Of a stretch of DNA of 64,000 nucleotides, positions 23,478 through 34,974 are shown piece after piece; position 1 is the first letter of the stretch; the number at the start of each line of letters is the position of its first letter. The notes beneath the pieces are model-generated. The model did no database searches. It was not told where the DNA came from and saw only the letters and a list, made by a program, of their open reading frames with translations. The DNA lies in NCBI GenBank assembly GCA_963585895.1, contig OY757911.1:88996275-89060274 (forward strand), in the 5' to 3' direction. The translations under genes and the position numbers were made by a program. The stretch comes from Sepioteuthis lessoniana. Lineage: Eukaryota > Mollusca > Cephalopoda > Myopsida > Loliginidae.

Positions 23478-23706
23478 ACTTGAACTCATTGTCAATCTCT
23501 GATTCATTGACAGAGAAACTTGTGGAAACACAGTCAAAGCGTGATTAAACAGTGTTTACATAAACAGGCACTTTATTGTTTTAACTTCGCGGGACATATA
23601 CCAAATTTGGCACTTGTATATCATATCTGGTCCATTATTGTTCTTTACTGTGGTAAACCACATTATAGGTTAAACATATGTTTTGGGAAATGTATGTGGC
23701 CAACAT

Positions 23707-25075
23707 ATGTTTGCCCAATCGACTGTGACTGTAGAATACACTGACTTCATGTTTGCAGAGGGGTAAGACTCCCTAATGAGTGTCCTGGATATGACACAAA
23801 ACAGTCTGATGGTGAGATTCCAGTAATGCTTGAGCTTTGGGGAATGCGGAGTACCCCTTCATTGCCATAGCTCCCAGGCCCACTCTGCCTCTAAGTGGTA
23901 TCACCTGATAGGGTCCTCTCTATGGGTCTATAACATAAGGGCAGATAATGTTACCATTTATACAAAAATGGCAATTGAATTTGTAGAGTTCTGTTGCCTC
24001 TTGTTATATTAAAAGGAAGAACAAATGAGTTGACGAAGATATTGATAGTTTTCAATTTGGAAGTTTTATTAACAGCTTGAGACGAAAGGAACCCTTGTGC
24101 TGTAAGTCGCAGAAGTAGAAAACGGTTGTAAATGATAGAGCCGGAATTAAGACGCTGTCCTCAGGACAGGAATTAAAATGCTTAAGTCAAAGCAGGAGTT
24201 GAGATGCTGTCGTCAGTACAGGAATTAAAATGCTTTAGTCGAAACAGGAGTTGAAAATATCCAATTTGTTTCTCCGAGGATCCGTTGGTTTCGAAGGAAA
24301 GATGAATGATGAAAGAATGATTTCCCAGACACCAATGGATCATAAAATGGATGTGCTCTCCTCATAATGGTTTGTGGACTCTCTGTGGTGAGAGAGGAAA
24401 ATGATAGTCTGTCCTGCTGCTAGCAAGTGAGGAAGCGAAGATAGGGTATGTGCTCTGTCATGTTGGCTGGCTTGTCCTGCTGCTAGCCAGTGGGGAAGCA
24501 AGAGAGAGTGTGTACTCTGTCATGTTGGTTGGTCTGTCTTGCTAGCAGCAAGACAGGAAGCGAAGAGAGATAATGTGCTCTGTCATGTTGACTGGCTTGT
24601 CCTGCTGCTATGAGTCGAAGAGAGGGCGAGAAATGGTTAACGCGGCCTTTTATGTTGTCCCAGGGAGATGACCCGGGCAGAATGGCATCAGTCATTCTCA
24701 TTGGGCGAAATATATAAATTCGAACTCCAACGACCAAAGCAATTCCCGCACAAAATGATAATTTGAAATTCTTTCGGCTACAGGTCAAAAAGAACTAAAC
24801 TGTGAGCTTATGGTAAAGTGAATTGTTTAAAATGGAACAGTTCTTTGACATTTAAACTATGTATTTATGCTAAAATGAATTGTTTGAAATAGAACAGTTT
24901 TTGTATCCTAAACTGAATTGTTTGAAATAGAACTGCTTTTATAACTGAAACTGTGTACTTGCGCTAAATTGAATTATCTAAAAAAGAACTGTTTATAAGT
25001 ATAAAATGAATTTGGCATTAATAACTAGCAATGGTTGATATGGCATAAAACTAAACCAAACCAAACCAAACAAAC
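23707..25075 (+). mobile_element. SINE-B composite interrupted by LTR-E
   Basis: The head (23707-23928) contains CTGTAGAATACACTGACT and GTGTCCTGGATATGACAC. VNTR units (GAATTGTTTGAAATAGAAC) run from 24787 to about 25010. The tail TTTGGCATTAATAAC..GTTGATATGGCATAA ends in (AAACC)n near 25075. LTR-E splits head from VNTR. Confidence 0.8.
23929..24782 (-). mobile_element. Solo LTR-E with 4-bp TSD GGTC
   Basis: On the minus strand it begins TGTAGCCGAAAG. It has TTTATATATTTCG as a TATA candidate and AATAAAACTTCC as a polyadenylation candidate, and ends CCTTATGTTATA. The 3' dinucleotide is therefore TA where CA is expected. GGTC flanks it at 23925-23928 and 24783-24786 within SINE-B sequence. U3 holds a ~62-bp tandem repeat (24405-24615) with CTCTGTCATGTTG at 24453, 24515 and 24578. 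Confidence 0.75.
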
Positions 25076-25268
25076 ATATGTTTTGGGAAATGTATATTTC
25101 CAACATATGCTTTGGGAAAGGTATATCCAACTTTAGGCTTTTTGTAGGTCGAAATTTACATTCAAATAATTCACTTGTTTCATGTTAGTCCTGATTTCAA
25201 TGCTGAACACTTCCCCTTTAAATAATTTTATCATATTCTTCCTGATTATATCCGTACATCTTTATCGT

Positions 25269-25831
25269 TGTAACGTTACCGCCCTCACCCCCACCACATT
25301 AGATCAGTCTTCTAACCATCTCTCTTCTCGGCCGGCCGGTTATCAACTAGTGGCTGAGGGGGTAACGCACATTTCTTTACCGCTATACACGAATACGATC
25401 GAGGGAGACAGGAGAAAAATAAAACAGACGAACAAACACGAGCAAAGCTTGGGGTTAACCAAGAGCAGAAGGAGGTATTGCAACACTACATGCATGTGCG
25501 GACTATCGCTAGCGTGGGTTACTAGCGAAAATTCCACAAGCAACTCGAATGCAGACATCTTGAGTCGATCTTCTTCACCATGGCTGGACCCCATCTTCTC
25601 TGCTACTGTCTCCGGAGTCCGGTGTTGACTGCCCCTGTCTGTGGTTCCACGCCAACTCTGTTTTCTGTCCAGTCGCCAACTCCTGCCAGCTCATTTGTCC
25701 AGCCAACCCTCTTTCGCGTCCCCTTACCACTTCCGGATACGGCGAGATTTCAGGTCCAAAAATCCTTTGTCTGGTTTCGCGCCGAAACAGACAAAGGAAT
25801 CATCTGCTCGGGCCACCCATATAGTGCTACA
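25269..25831 (+). mobile_element. Solo LTR-D, copy 1
   Basis: Starts TGTAACGTTAC and ends ATAGTGCTACA. The flanks TCGT (25265-25268) and TCGA (25832-25835) differ at one base. It aligns end to end, inverted, with 49004-49618. Shared words include AGCAAAGCTTGGGGTTAACC and CGGATACGGCGAGATTTC. ORFs at 25182-25903 are frames through the LTR. Confidence 0.87.
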
Positions 25832-25839
25832 TCGAATCC

Positions 25840-26246
25840 TTTAAAGTTCCTTGCACAAGTCACTGCGCTTCTTATTAAGTATTTTGCTCATTTTTTACAA
25901 TAGATTTATAACAATCAATTCTGACTACTATGTACAAACCTTTAATTGAAACGTTAAATGGAAAATGAAAAAAAAAAAAAATGAACAAAAGTCATTACGT
26001 TTCTCAAGGTTGTCGTGTTTTATTTTGTTCTTAACTGATGTCACTTTTTGTGTTCAAACATCTAAAAGATAACGTCTTTATTCATAGATAGTATTATTAT
26101 ATAGTCATATTATACATATGTATAATTTTATATAGTCATATAATGATATTATAATATTCATTTTTCTTTCTCATTCGAAAATATTTTTTCTGGCATAAAC
26201 AATAAAATTCTGCCCTGATGATTGTCGTTGAGACCAAAACATTGGC
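25840..26246. other. AT-rich sequence leading into a retroelement-end-like motif
   Basis: No gene. 26213-26245 reads GCCCTGATGATTGTCGTTG, AGACCAAAACATTGGC. It resembles the CTGA(A/T)GA...(G/A)AAACGTTGG motif near the ends of Penelope-like elements elsewhere in the window. Confidence 0.4.
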
Positions 26247-26342
26247 ATATATAAAATACATCATATGAATGTTTTGTTTTTCCTTTATATATATATATAT
26301 ATAAAGGAAAAACAAAACATTCATATGATGTATTTTATATAT
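26247..26342. repeat. Perfect 96-bp palindrome
   Basis: Two 48-nt arms are exact reverse complements with no spacer. The centre is in (AT)n at 26294/26295. Outer arm words are ATATAAAATACATCATATGA on the left and its complement on the right. The ORF at 26136-26501 merely crosses it. Confidence 0.97.
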
Positions 26343-26935
26343 ATAAGGTTTAATTAACCAAAACATAGGATTAATTTGAGATTTGAGGTGAAATGAATAA
26401 AATAAAATGAAATAAAAAGATAAGATACCATGTGATGTGTACATACTTTTCAATGGAAGGGTAACTGAATTAACAGGCACGAATATGAATTTTGAATTCA
26501 AAATTTTAATTTGAAATTTTGAATTTAATTTCAGATAAGTATTACTATATCCTTGCGTAAGGTTATTAAGGAATGTTGTACTTCCCTGAATTATTATTAA
26601 ATCTGGAGTTTTAAGTTGAAATGTATATAGAATTTAAAAATTTAAAATAATTAATTTACTGTGATTCCAACCGGTGATAAAAAATAAAAAATAAAGATAA
26701 AAACCGGAAGTGGGCGAAATGGGGAGGAAACTTTTCACCCTTCTTCTACTCTCTCCCACCCTTCCTTCATGTGTCTATTCTGAATGTAATTATTTTATCC
26801 GTTAGATCTGAAGAAGTCCTGTTATTTTTTGTGTTATTGATTCATATCAATACCCATAACAGGATGGAAATAAATTTATTATCCTAATGTGACCAGTTTT
26901 TATTTTTCTTAAAGATATATATATATATATATATA
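26343..26935. other. AT-rich sequence with a possible Penelope-type terminus
   Basis: 26812-26900 contains TCTGAAGAAGTCCTGTTA followed by GGATGGAAATAAATT, like the 3' ends of Penelope-like elements. A (TA)n tract ends at 26935. No gene. Confidence 0.4.
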
Positions 26936-27178
26936 CCGGCCCATTGACATAATGGTTAGAATGTTAGCCAATGTTTAAGGAAACCGGATTCAATCCGAAG
27001 ATGAGTCTTATCAAAGACTCAAAAAATGGTACTTGATGCCTCCTTGCTTTTCACTAAGCATTATAAAGTACGAATCAAGGGTAGGTGGAACAATCCAGGG
27101 AAAGGAATAGCGCCTTTGGTGTAGCAGCTATTGAAAAGACAGCCTTTGGGTTGTTCTCGACTACGGTCCGCCAACTTA
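26936..27178 (+). mobile_element. SINE-A, plus strand
   Basis: The head CCCATTGACATAATGGTTAG and B box GGATTCAATCCG are diverged from consensus. The body word CAAAAAATGGTACTTGATGC is intact. Ends CCGCCAACTTATG. Confidence 0.85.
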
Positions 27179-27382
27179 TGTATATATATACTTGGTACGA
27201 GGAGAGAAACTGTCAGTTCCGAAGTACTGTTGACTCTCTGTCTACCCTATCCTAACTTAGATGTACATATACTCTAACACCAATACTGGACTCTGTTTAT
27301 TTTTGAAAATAGCATACTAAGTTATTAATATATATATATATATTGAAAATGTAGCTAGCTATATTTATAAATAAAGAGTGCT

Positions 27383-27602
27383 GAATAGTGTTCGCCAATG
27401 GTCCAGGAGACCGTGGTTCAATCCCAGGTCGAGTCGTACCAAAGACTCAAAAAATGATACTTGATGCCACTCAGCATTATATGGTAAGGATCAAGGGTAA
27501 AGTGGAGCAATCCAGGGAATGGAGTAGCGCCCTCCCCTACGCCTATTGGAAAGGGATCCTTCGGATCACCCTCGACTAAGGTCGCCAACTTTAGTTACTT
27601 AG
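27383..27602 (+). mobile_element. SINE-A, with internal deletion
   Basis: GTTCGCCAATGGTCCAGGAG and the B box GGTTCAATCCCAGG are present. The segment CCTTGCTTAA and the GGTGTAGTAG segment are lost. Ends CGCCAACTTTAGTTACTTAG. Confidence 0.87.
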
Positions 27603-27689
27603 TATCGTCAATAGAGCATATATATGTAATTTAGGATAGTGTAGACATAGCGTAAACGGTGTTTGGTAACAGTCAGTTTCTTGTCTATC

Positions 27690-29500
27690 TGTTTATCAGA
27701 CAAAAAAAAAATCTTGACCAAAAATAACTACATGGCCAAGGAATGTACCACCACCACCCCCACCCCCACCAAAAAAGAAAAAAGAAAAAACTTACCGAGA
27801 AAAGAAAGGAAAACTAAAACAAAGAAAACACACACTCAAAGAAAAAAAAAAAAGAACCTGCAAATACACATAAAACAAACTCACTCACTTCAAGGAACAA
27901 CAACCACACACACCATTCTCACCCACAAAGAAAACCATACAATAGAAAAAAACCCACTAAAATACACACTACCGCACACACACACATCTCCACGCAACAG
28001 ATAGAATTGTCAAACCAAACAATAACACACATAACCCCATACAAAGAAAAAAATTAATCCCAATTCCGAGAAAAAATCAATCATCATACATACTATCACA
28101 TACAAATAAATGGCCCAATTACCTTAACAGCAAAAACCACTCAATAAGAAACCACTTTTTAGACAAAAATGAAAATAAAATTAATTCCATCACACACCAA
28201 AAATTGGCCCAACCACCATACATACTCACAAATACAGAATGGGTTAAATAACATCCACTAACCAGTCCATTGGCCTAATGAGTAGAGTGTACGCCAATGG
28301 TTCGGGAGATCGGGGTTCAATCCCTGGTCGAGTCATACCAAAGACTCAAAAAAATAGTACTTGATGCCGCCTTGCTTAACACTCAGCACTATAAGGTAAG
28401 GATCAAGGATAAAGTGGATCCATCCAGGGAATAGATTAGCACTCTCCCCTACATCTCGATGTAGTAGCTATTGGAAAGGGAGCCTTCGGGTCACCCTCGA
28501 CTAAGGTCGTCAACTTTACTTACTTAGAATGGATCCCATAACGGGAGAAGAAACCAAACAGACTTCTCTAGGGATAACAACAAGGTAAGAAACATTTTCT
28601 TAGGCAACCAAAATTGCCCTAGAAATAATAGCAACACAATAAGAAACTATTTCTTAGCCAACACAAACTGAGCAAAAAGACCAGTCTAAGTAACATACCT
28701 AACAAAACAAACAGCATAAAACTTAAAATAATCAATATATTAATATATAAATCAAACAAAAATTAGATTGATTTATCAAAATTAAGTCTTGTGGTGGGTA
28801 CATGTAATTGTTTAGTGGATATGTTACTCACCAATTTATAGCGAGTATTTTACGGGTATTACTTTCATATTTACTTCTACTACAAATACAACACAAATTT
28901 TACAAGCATGTAAAACAAATGGAATATGACAACAACGAACATTAAGAAACAAACAATTTGATATTCATTACAAAACAGGAATAAAAATTAATGAGAAACA
29001 TAATGTACGAGCGGCCTATCCTGAACAAAGATAATAACAGTGAATCAAACACATTCTTTAAAAACTCTGAAACATTGATTTAAAAGAAAAAACAACATAA
29101 CAACCGCTCACCTAAGCGAAAACAAGGCTTGAAAATATACAGGAAAACAACGACATAATTATAAAAGAAACAAACAAATGAAGCGCAGTATTAATTTTAA
29201 ATAAAACATATTACAGAACAAAAATCTAAGAAATACTAAAGGATAAAACCACCTATGAATTGATACAAACATCGATAATATCATATCAAAATAACAAAAT
29301 TCTGTAAGACACTGACTGATACATTAACTAAAAAAGGAAAGGCCTTCCTAACAAACAACATTACAAAAATTGGCAATTTTTACGGATAACTAAAAATTCA
29401 CAAGTCCGAGGAAATAAAAATAGCTGTAGAAACACAAAAATCAGAATATATAGAAATGCCAAACCTAAATGACCTCAAATTTAGACCAAGTGTAGCAGTC
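27690..29500 (+). pseudogene. Penelope-like retroelement, N-terminal part, decayed
   Basis: The 3' part of this A/C-rich, G-poor stretch translates in pieces as GKAFLTNNITKIGNFYG, LKIHKSEEIKIAVE, EYIEMPNLNDLKFRPSV. This is the arrangement seen upstream of the palm in Penelope-like reverse transcriptases (fingers region ending in a KFRP motif). The 5' part (27690-28260) is Lys/Thr/Asn-rich leader-type sequence. Several stops and frameshifts are present. A SINE-A interrupts it at 28261-28528. The coding stretch ends abruptly near 29498 where LTR-like sequence begins. The palm and endonuclease domains are missing. Confidence 0.6.
28261..28528 (+). mobile_element. SINE-A nested in a Penelope-like element
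   Basis: The head TTGGCCTAATGAGTAGAGTG, B box GGGTTCAATCCCTGG and body are complete. The 3' end is GTCAACTTTACTTACTTAG. Confidence 0.9.
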
Positions 29501-29960
29501 ACAGATCTATTTCCTTTCGCGAATCAATGCCCCCGCCCAGCGATTCGCCTATACACTGACCAATCAAGGACAGAGCTCATTGATTTCTTCTTCCTCTCTA
29601 GAACTGTTTTTTCTCGTCCTTTTTGGTAGTCGGCCGACGGTCAGAGAGCACCTAGCCAGCACCCAAGACAGACTTCTCTCGCGTCCACTGCTACGGATTC
29701 CTCTTGAAATCCCTTTGCTGAAGAACACGCTGCTACTAGCTTCACATACAGAAGAACCAGCCTTGCGGTCAGTCACACGAGCTATTTGCTACAGTGACAC
29801 ACACTTACTACAAACTCAAGGACCAACGTACTAACCGGCGACACCAAAAGGGACACTTTCTCACTCTGACTCTTTTACTTCTGCTAAAATAATAAACCTT
29901 TCGTTGTTGTGTTTCAAAAGAAGTTTCGTTATTTATTTGTGTTGTCAAATAATTTATAGT
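29491..29960 (+). mobile_element. LTR-like sequence following the Penelope remnant
   Basis: Begins TGTAGCAGTCACAG. It has a GC-rich transcribed-like middle and AATAAACCTTTCGTTG at about 29888, then T-rich sequence. The first 8 bp may also be Penelope coding sequence (FRP-V-A), so the exact 5' edge is ambiguous. No target duplication was found. The ORF pair at 29564-29834 shows no domain. Confidence 0.5.
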
Positions 29961-30081
29961 GTTATGGAAACTAACTATTTTCAATACACTAAACAAGCAA
30001 GCCTATCACGCCCGACAAACTTGTCAAGTAAAATTACGTGTAGCTCTCTACATATGAAAGTTATCAAGCTGTGCTATATGC

Positions 30082-30083
<2 letters not shown>

Positions 30084-30130
<47 letters not shown>
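30084..30130. repeat. (AT)n microsatellite
   Basis: About 46 bp of uninterrupted alternating A/T. Confidence 0.95.
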
Positions 30131-30132
<2 letters not shown>

Positions 30133-30354
30133 CAAACTTACCTGATGATCAATAATCTGTGAAATTTAGAAAATCGGGTGATTTTATTCGTTTTTTTATT
30201 TAATGATATTTTGTTTTATTTACTCTGAGATATTTTTGTATTAAACTAAATTTTATTCACCGCTGTAGGTAATGCCATTTTAGTTTTAAAACAAACACCT
30301 CTGTTTTTAAATGAACGTTTTTTTTTCGTTTCATTTTTTCAGTTGAAAATGGTT

Positions 30355-30466
30355 TTTCCCGATGAAACAATTACTGTGTCCTGACAATAATTGCACTGAC
30401 CGAAACGTTGGCAAACTTCATATAAAGAATTAACCCTCTGAATTATTTTGTTTTTCATATTATTCA
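30355..30466 (+). mobile_element. Penelope-type terminal fragment
   Basis: GTGTCCTGACAATAATTGCA, CTGACCGAAACGTTGGCAAA, then AATTATTTTGTTTTTC. It matches the motif order at the right end of the 30755-32868 element. Confidence 0.4.
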
Positions 30467-30469
30467 TAA

Positions 30470-30727
30470 GTTAGTAAGTTAGCCGACTGTAGTCGAGGGT
30501 GACCTGAAGGCTCTTTTTTCAATAGCTACTACACTGAGGTGAAGGGAAGTGCGCTACTCCTTTCATTAAATTGCTCCTCTTACCCTTGATTCGTACCTTG
30601 TAATGCTGAGTGTTATGCAATGAGGCATCAAGTACCATTTTTTGAGTCTTTGGCCTGACTTGACTTGGGACTGAATTCTAGTCTCTGGGACCATTGGCGA
30701 ACACTCTAACCACTACGGTAGGCCAAC
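30470..30727 (-). mobile_element. SINE-A, minus strand, diverged
   Basis: The minus-strand head TAGTGGTTAGAGTGTTCGCC and a damaged B box (AGAATTCAGTCCC) are visible. The body word CAAAAAATGGTACTTGATGC is intact. Confidence 0.85.
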
Positions 30728-30754
30728 TTACTTGATATTATATATATACATATA

Positions 30755-30830
30755 TGAAGAAAAGTTGAAAAAATAAAATGATCCAAAATTTGATGACTTT
30801 CTTATGAAAGTCGACGTTGAATAGCGTTGG
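30755..30830 (-). repeat. Left terminal repeat of the Penelope-like element
   Basis: Reverse complement of 32796-32868, sharing TCAACGTCGACTTT, AAAGTCATCAAATTTTGGAT and TTTTTCAACTTTTCTT. Confidence 0.85.
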
Positions 30831-32184
30831 ATGTTTGATGAAATAATACGAGAAAAGAAAGAGTGTATAAAAAGAGAGATTCATAACAGCATATTCAGCG
30901 TTCTTATTTTTGAAAATATTACGCTGTTGTCACGTGGACTGATGTTTGAAATTTGTTGGTTTTCTAAGGGATATAACGGGAGATGATAAAAACAATGATA
31001 GAATATTATTTTTTAAAAAACGGAGGAACGGAAGAGAAAAGGAATATGAACGTATTGTTCATGAGGGTGAATGTAAATTTAATATATAGGACTCAAGGAA
31101 ATATAAATATGTGAGGAGAAAAAAATTAATTAAGATTAGATATTTTGTAGCCATTTAGAACTAGTTTACCTAAGAAAAGGGATAGATTGAAAACCCTAGG
31201 ACGAGTATTAACGGAGGATAAAAGTGAAATAGCTCTAGTTTCAAAAAATTGTCTTAATCTTTTGTGATATGAGCTAACATTGTAGCTGCATTGAAATTGA
31301 AATTATGGCTAGTTTTAGACATATGTAGAAAGAGTGCATTGTTAGAATTGCCTAATCTAATATCACGTTTGTGCTCATATAGACTTTTTAAAAGGTTTCT
31401 AGCAGTGTCGCAAATATGTTTTTATTTTGCAGTTATTGCATAGAATAGAATGGATGCCAGCATTTGATTTGATATTTTGATGAGATTTTGTGTTAAGAAA
31501 AATTACGAATAGTTTTGGAGGATTAAGTAGCAGTTTTAATACCAAGGTTATTTAAATTATTTTCTATAAAGATAGTGGAAGAGTTATTTGGTAAATAATG
31601 TGTTTATGGGGAAATCTTATGATATTAGGAGGTGTATTGATGGCGGTTTGGGATCGTTTTCTTTTGTATATTTTGAGAGCTTTGGATTTTCTAAATTGTA
31701 TGAAAGGTTTAGGGTAAAGAAGGTTTAGAAAGGAATTTCTTGATAATTAAATTCATCATCTAGGTATTTAGGGGAGCAAATGCGGAGGGCCCTGAGGTAA
31801 AAACCTATAATTTCCTCTTTTAGTGTTGGTGTTATGGTGCGAGTAAATATGTTTATAGTCATTTTTAAAATATCTAAGAAAGGAAAAGATTTCATTTGAG
31901 AACTTTAAGGAAAGTTCAATCTTGTTCAGTATGTTAATGATCTTCACTAAATCAAATTCTTGTGGCTAAATAAGTGGGATGTTGTCTACGTATAGGAAAT
32001 AATTAGAATTACTAGGAATTAAAAAATTAAAAGGAACAGATTCAAGGAATTCAAAATAAATGCATGCGAGAACACCTTTGAGTGGAGAACCAATAGGCAA
32101 AACGAACTTGTTTATAAAAAGTATTGCTGTGATAGAAATAACAACGTAATTTGCCGGAAGTACAGGTTTTAATTAATTTAGAGA

Positions 32185-32520
32185 TGCTGCGTGCAATCCT
32201 GAACAAGTCCTGGCAGCAACACCCCACAAGACACCAACTGTATGGCCACCTGCTCCCTATCACGAAAACTATTCAAGTTAGACGAACCAGACATGCAGGA
32301 CACTGCTGGAGAAGCAGAGATGAACTCATAAGAGATGTACTCTTATGGATCCCCACACATGGCCGCGCAAAAGCAGGACGACCAGCTCGAACGTACATTC
32401 AGCAGCTATGTGAGGATACAGGATGTTGTCCTGAAGACCTACCTAGGGCGATGAACGATAGGGAGGAGTGGCGAGAGAGGGTCAGGGATATCCGTGCTAC
32501 CAGCGCGATATGATGATGAG
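32185..32520 (+). mobile_element. 5'-truncated LINE 3' end nested in the Penelope-like RT
   Basis: A single open frame encodes a LINE C-terminus: MLRAILNKSWQQHPTRHQLY, then VRRTRHAGHCWRSRDELI, HGRAKAGRPARTYIQQLC and NDREEWRERV. It ends in a TGATGATGAGG-type 3' tail. It splits the Penelope frame between KTNITL and SKLIKTCT. The intact frame indicates a much younger age than its host. I think it is RTE-like because of the short tandem 3' tail, but the clade is not certain. Confidence 0.8.
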
Positions 32521-32795
32521 GAATAACGTAATGTTTGTTTTCCGAAGGTGAATTTCTAAACGTTTAATACATTTAGCAATTGTATGTTGAGATTTGATGT
32601 CAAGACTAGCTAAGAATTTATTTTTCATATTAAGGTTAATTATTTTGTTGAGGAGTTCATCGTTAATAGTTTCTAATATAGGGGATAGTGACCCAGCTAA
32701 GAATTTTGTGATGTCATGTGGAGCCGAACCTATGCCAGAGATAACTCGTCTCAAATTTTCATGAATTTAAAGTCCTGAAGAAGGTTATTACAACT

Positions 32796-32868
32796 GAAAC
32801 GTTCAACGTCGACTTTAATAATAAAGTCATCAAATTTTGGATTATTTTGTTTTTTCAACTTTTCTTGA
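32796..32868 (+). repeat. Right terminal repeat of the Penelope-like element
   Basis: Inverted copy of 30755-30830. Just upstream is AGTCCTGAAGAAGGTTAT followed by ACTGAAACGTTC, the CTGAAGA/GAAAC motif pair also seen at 48619-48651 and 49668-49700. Confidence 0.85.
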
Positions 32869-32914
32869 TACTGTCGGGTTTACTTCCTTATTTACTTCCA
32901 TATATATCTCCAAA

Positions 32915-33373
32915 ATTGCTGTGCAAAAGTTTTCGGCCACCTCATATAAACTAATCAAGATACGGTGTTTTAAAACCGAAAAAAAATGTCTACAAGGAAA
33001 ATTTATTACATAATGTTCTTTTTAAGAAGTTACTGTACATTGATAATATTTCATGTGGCTTCCCTTTGCTTGAAAAATTGCTTCAATACGTCTAGGAAAA
33101 GATGCGTACAAATCCTTCAAAGATATGTGATGCCATTATCTGTGGTTGAGCTCCCACATCTCTTCAAGATTGCGTGGATTCTTCTGATGAACTCTTCTCT
33201 TTCGTTCTGCCTACATTTGCTCGATGATGTTAAAGTCAGGGCTCTGAGCTGGTCAATATTTCAATACAGTAACGCCTTCATTAGCCAACCTCTGTTGTGT
33301 TGAACGCGATCTTTTTGGCATAGTGTTTATTTATGCTGAAAAATGTACGAAGACTTTTGCACGGTGCTGTACA
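32915..33373 (-). pseudogene. Tc1/mariner-like transposon remnant with both ends
   Basis: The two ends carry inverted GTGCAAAAGT(T/C)TTCG words (about 32921 and 33343). On the minus strand the transposase 3' end reads SPDFNIIEQM at about 33243-33210. This is the block around the last catalytic acidic residue in Tc1-like DDE enzymes. It is followed by EEFIRRIH, LKRCGSS, TDNGITSLKDLYASFPRRIE and a stop. Everything upstream of that block is deleted, and a stop follows the catalytic motif. It cannot make an enzyme but could have been mobilised in trans. Confidence 0.82.
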
Positions 33374-33803
33374 AGAAGTGGTAAATGAATGTTCAAGGAA
33401 TTTGAACACGACAAAAATGATCTTACTTTGATTCCTAGTTTTCACTATTTTTTAAGCTAGCACAAAAGATATTGGTGAAAGTTTTGCACTGCATTCAATA
33501 TATGTATACGGCTCAAATTCCTAGAAATGTTGTATTACATGTTCATTACAAAAACTGTGACATTACGATGTAAATGCATTTATTTTACACAAGAAATATT
33601 TATTTTTTGACATAATCTCCTTCGTTGTCCGTGAGCCTAATTCAGAGGTAAATTTTAATCGTAGACAATTTCAAATCAAACTCCAGCATATATACGAAGG
33701 GCTGACGTAAAATTAAGTGGGTTTCAATCCCAACTTGAAGCGTCTCACGTGTCTTGCTACACCGAAGAGTTGTGATACAACAAAACAGTCTGTTTGTGGA
33801 TGG

Positions 33804-33851
<48 letters not shown>

Positions 33852-33957
33852 CATAGCCTAGCACGACATGTCAGCCTATGAATTCATTGATTCACATTTG
33901 TGGATATGTATATATATATATACATACATGTGCGTGAGTGTGTGTGCGTGTATATAC

Positions 33958-34009
<52 letters not shown>

Positions 34010-34435
34010 CGGTTGTTTCATATAGAACTCAGGGTCAACATCTGATGAAGACTTTGTTTTAAGTACAGCTTTTTTAGCATGTGTACATATTTTTAACTAC
34101 AGAGATCCGGGAAATTTTTGATGACTCAAAGAAAGACTACGCAATCGCTACTTCGTCACAAAAAATGATCTCACCGGTGGGGGATCATATCAGAAAACAA
34201 TACAGAGACATCTCAATAAAATTGGTTGCCTGTGTTGATAATGGCCCAAATCTCATACTGAGATAATAAATTGATTGATAGAATTCACCACAGGATTTCA
34301 TCTGATTACGCTGAATTTTTTTTTCTTTCTCTATGTAGGATAACAGTTTAGAAATTAATTGTTTAAACTTGAACTATATAGAAGATTGTCTCAAATTTGA
34401 CATTGTCATTTCGTTGTATCATTCAAATCAACATC
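33374..34435. other. Intergenic sequence with long TA/GT microsatellites
   Basis: A (TA)n tract occupies 33806-33848, and a compound TA/GT tract runs through about 33908-34008. The small ORF at 34081-34266 is unrecognised. Confidence 0.6.
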
Positions 34436-34655
34436 AGATGGGGTCCCTGTGGTGTTGTGGCTAACATGCTAGGCTGCAACATGGTAGTAAGCGAGTTCGA
34501 ACTCCAGTCGCGCCAGTACGTTCACTTTCGGACTAATAATCTTGGGGAAGGTATGAACGCCTTTTCCCTCCCAGATATGGATTAAATAGTACCACTACTA
34601 TTCTTCTACGAGGATTACTTTGACATTAAATAACCCACGAAGATTGATAATTAAG
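34436..34655 (+). mobile_element. SINE-C, full length
   Basis: tRNA-like head (GTGGTGTTGTGGCTAACATG) and B box GAGTTCGAACTCCAG are intact. The body has TTCACTTTCGGAC and GGGGAAGGTATGAACG. The 3' tail is TTTGACATTAAATAACCCAC, GAAGATTGATAA. Confidence 0.85.
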
Positions 34656-34974
34656 AAAAATAGAGAATGCTCTTACTCTTATACCATATTTAATACATGT
34701 CACAATATATAAAACATTTACGACGAGTCGTACTCACAGTTCTTTTTTTCCTCACACGAGGAGTTCCCTAAACAGTCCAAGGAATATGACGCCCCCTCAT
34801 TTGGCGGTCGGCGTCAGGAGCCGAGGATTCTACGTCTTAACAATCTGAGACTTCGGTTGCAAGAGAGCGAATTTCCACTTTGTCAAAGGGAGTTTATCCT
34901 GAACTTCCTGTGTCCCCAAACACATGGGAGTTTGTATTTAGGAATCCTACTAGAGGAATGAAGTTGTAGCGGAA

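Larger units (their letters stand above)
30755..32868 (-). pseudogene. Penelope-like element with RT and GIY-YIG remnants
   Basis: Minus-strand pieces in order: SGIGSAPHDITKFLAGSLSP (about 32740), LASLDIKSQ, SKLIKTCTS and TFYKQ (about 32170-32080), the palm motif as YVDN (31981-31992), FYLRALRICSPKYLDDEFNY (about 31780) and ENNLNNLGIK (about 31550). A degenerate GIY-YIG-type end follows with NAGIHSI-CNNCK (about 31455), LYEHKRDIRLGNSNNALF (about 31370) and FLGKLVLNG. The family role is target-primed retrotransposition using RT plus GIY-YIG nuclease. The catalytic YxDD has lost its second Asp, and frameshifts are frequent, so the copy is dead. Inverted terminal copies lie at 30755-30830 and 32796-32868. 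A LINE tail interrupts it. Confidence 0.85.

Noticed and set aside
22992..23483. 163-codon ORF as a gene
   Set aside because: It lies entirely within the LTR-B copy, and the other LTR copy does not keep the frame.
32986..33303. 105-codon plus-strand ORF
   Set aside because: Antisense shadow of the Tc1-like transposase remnant on the minus strand.
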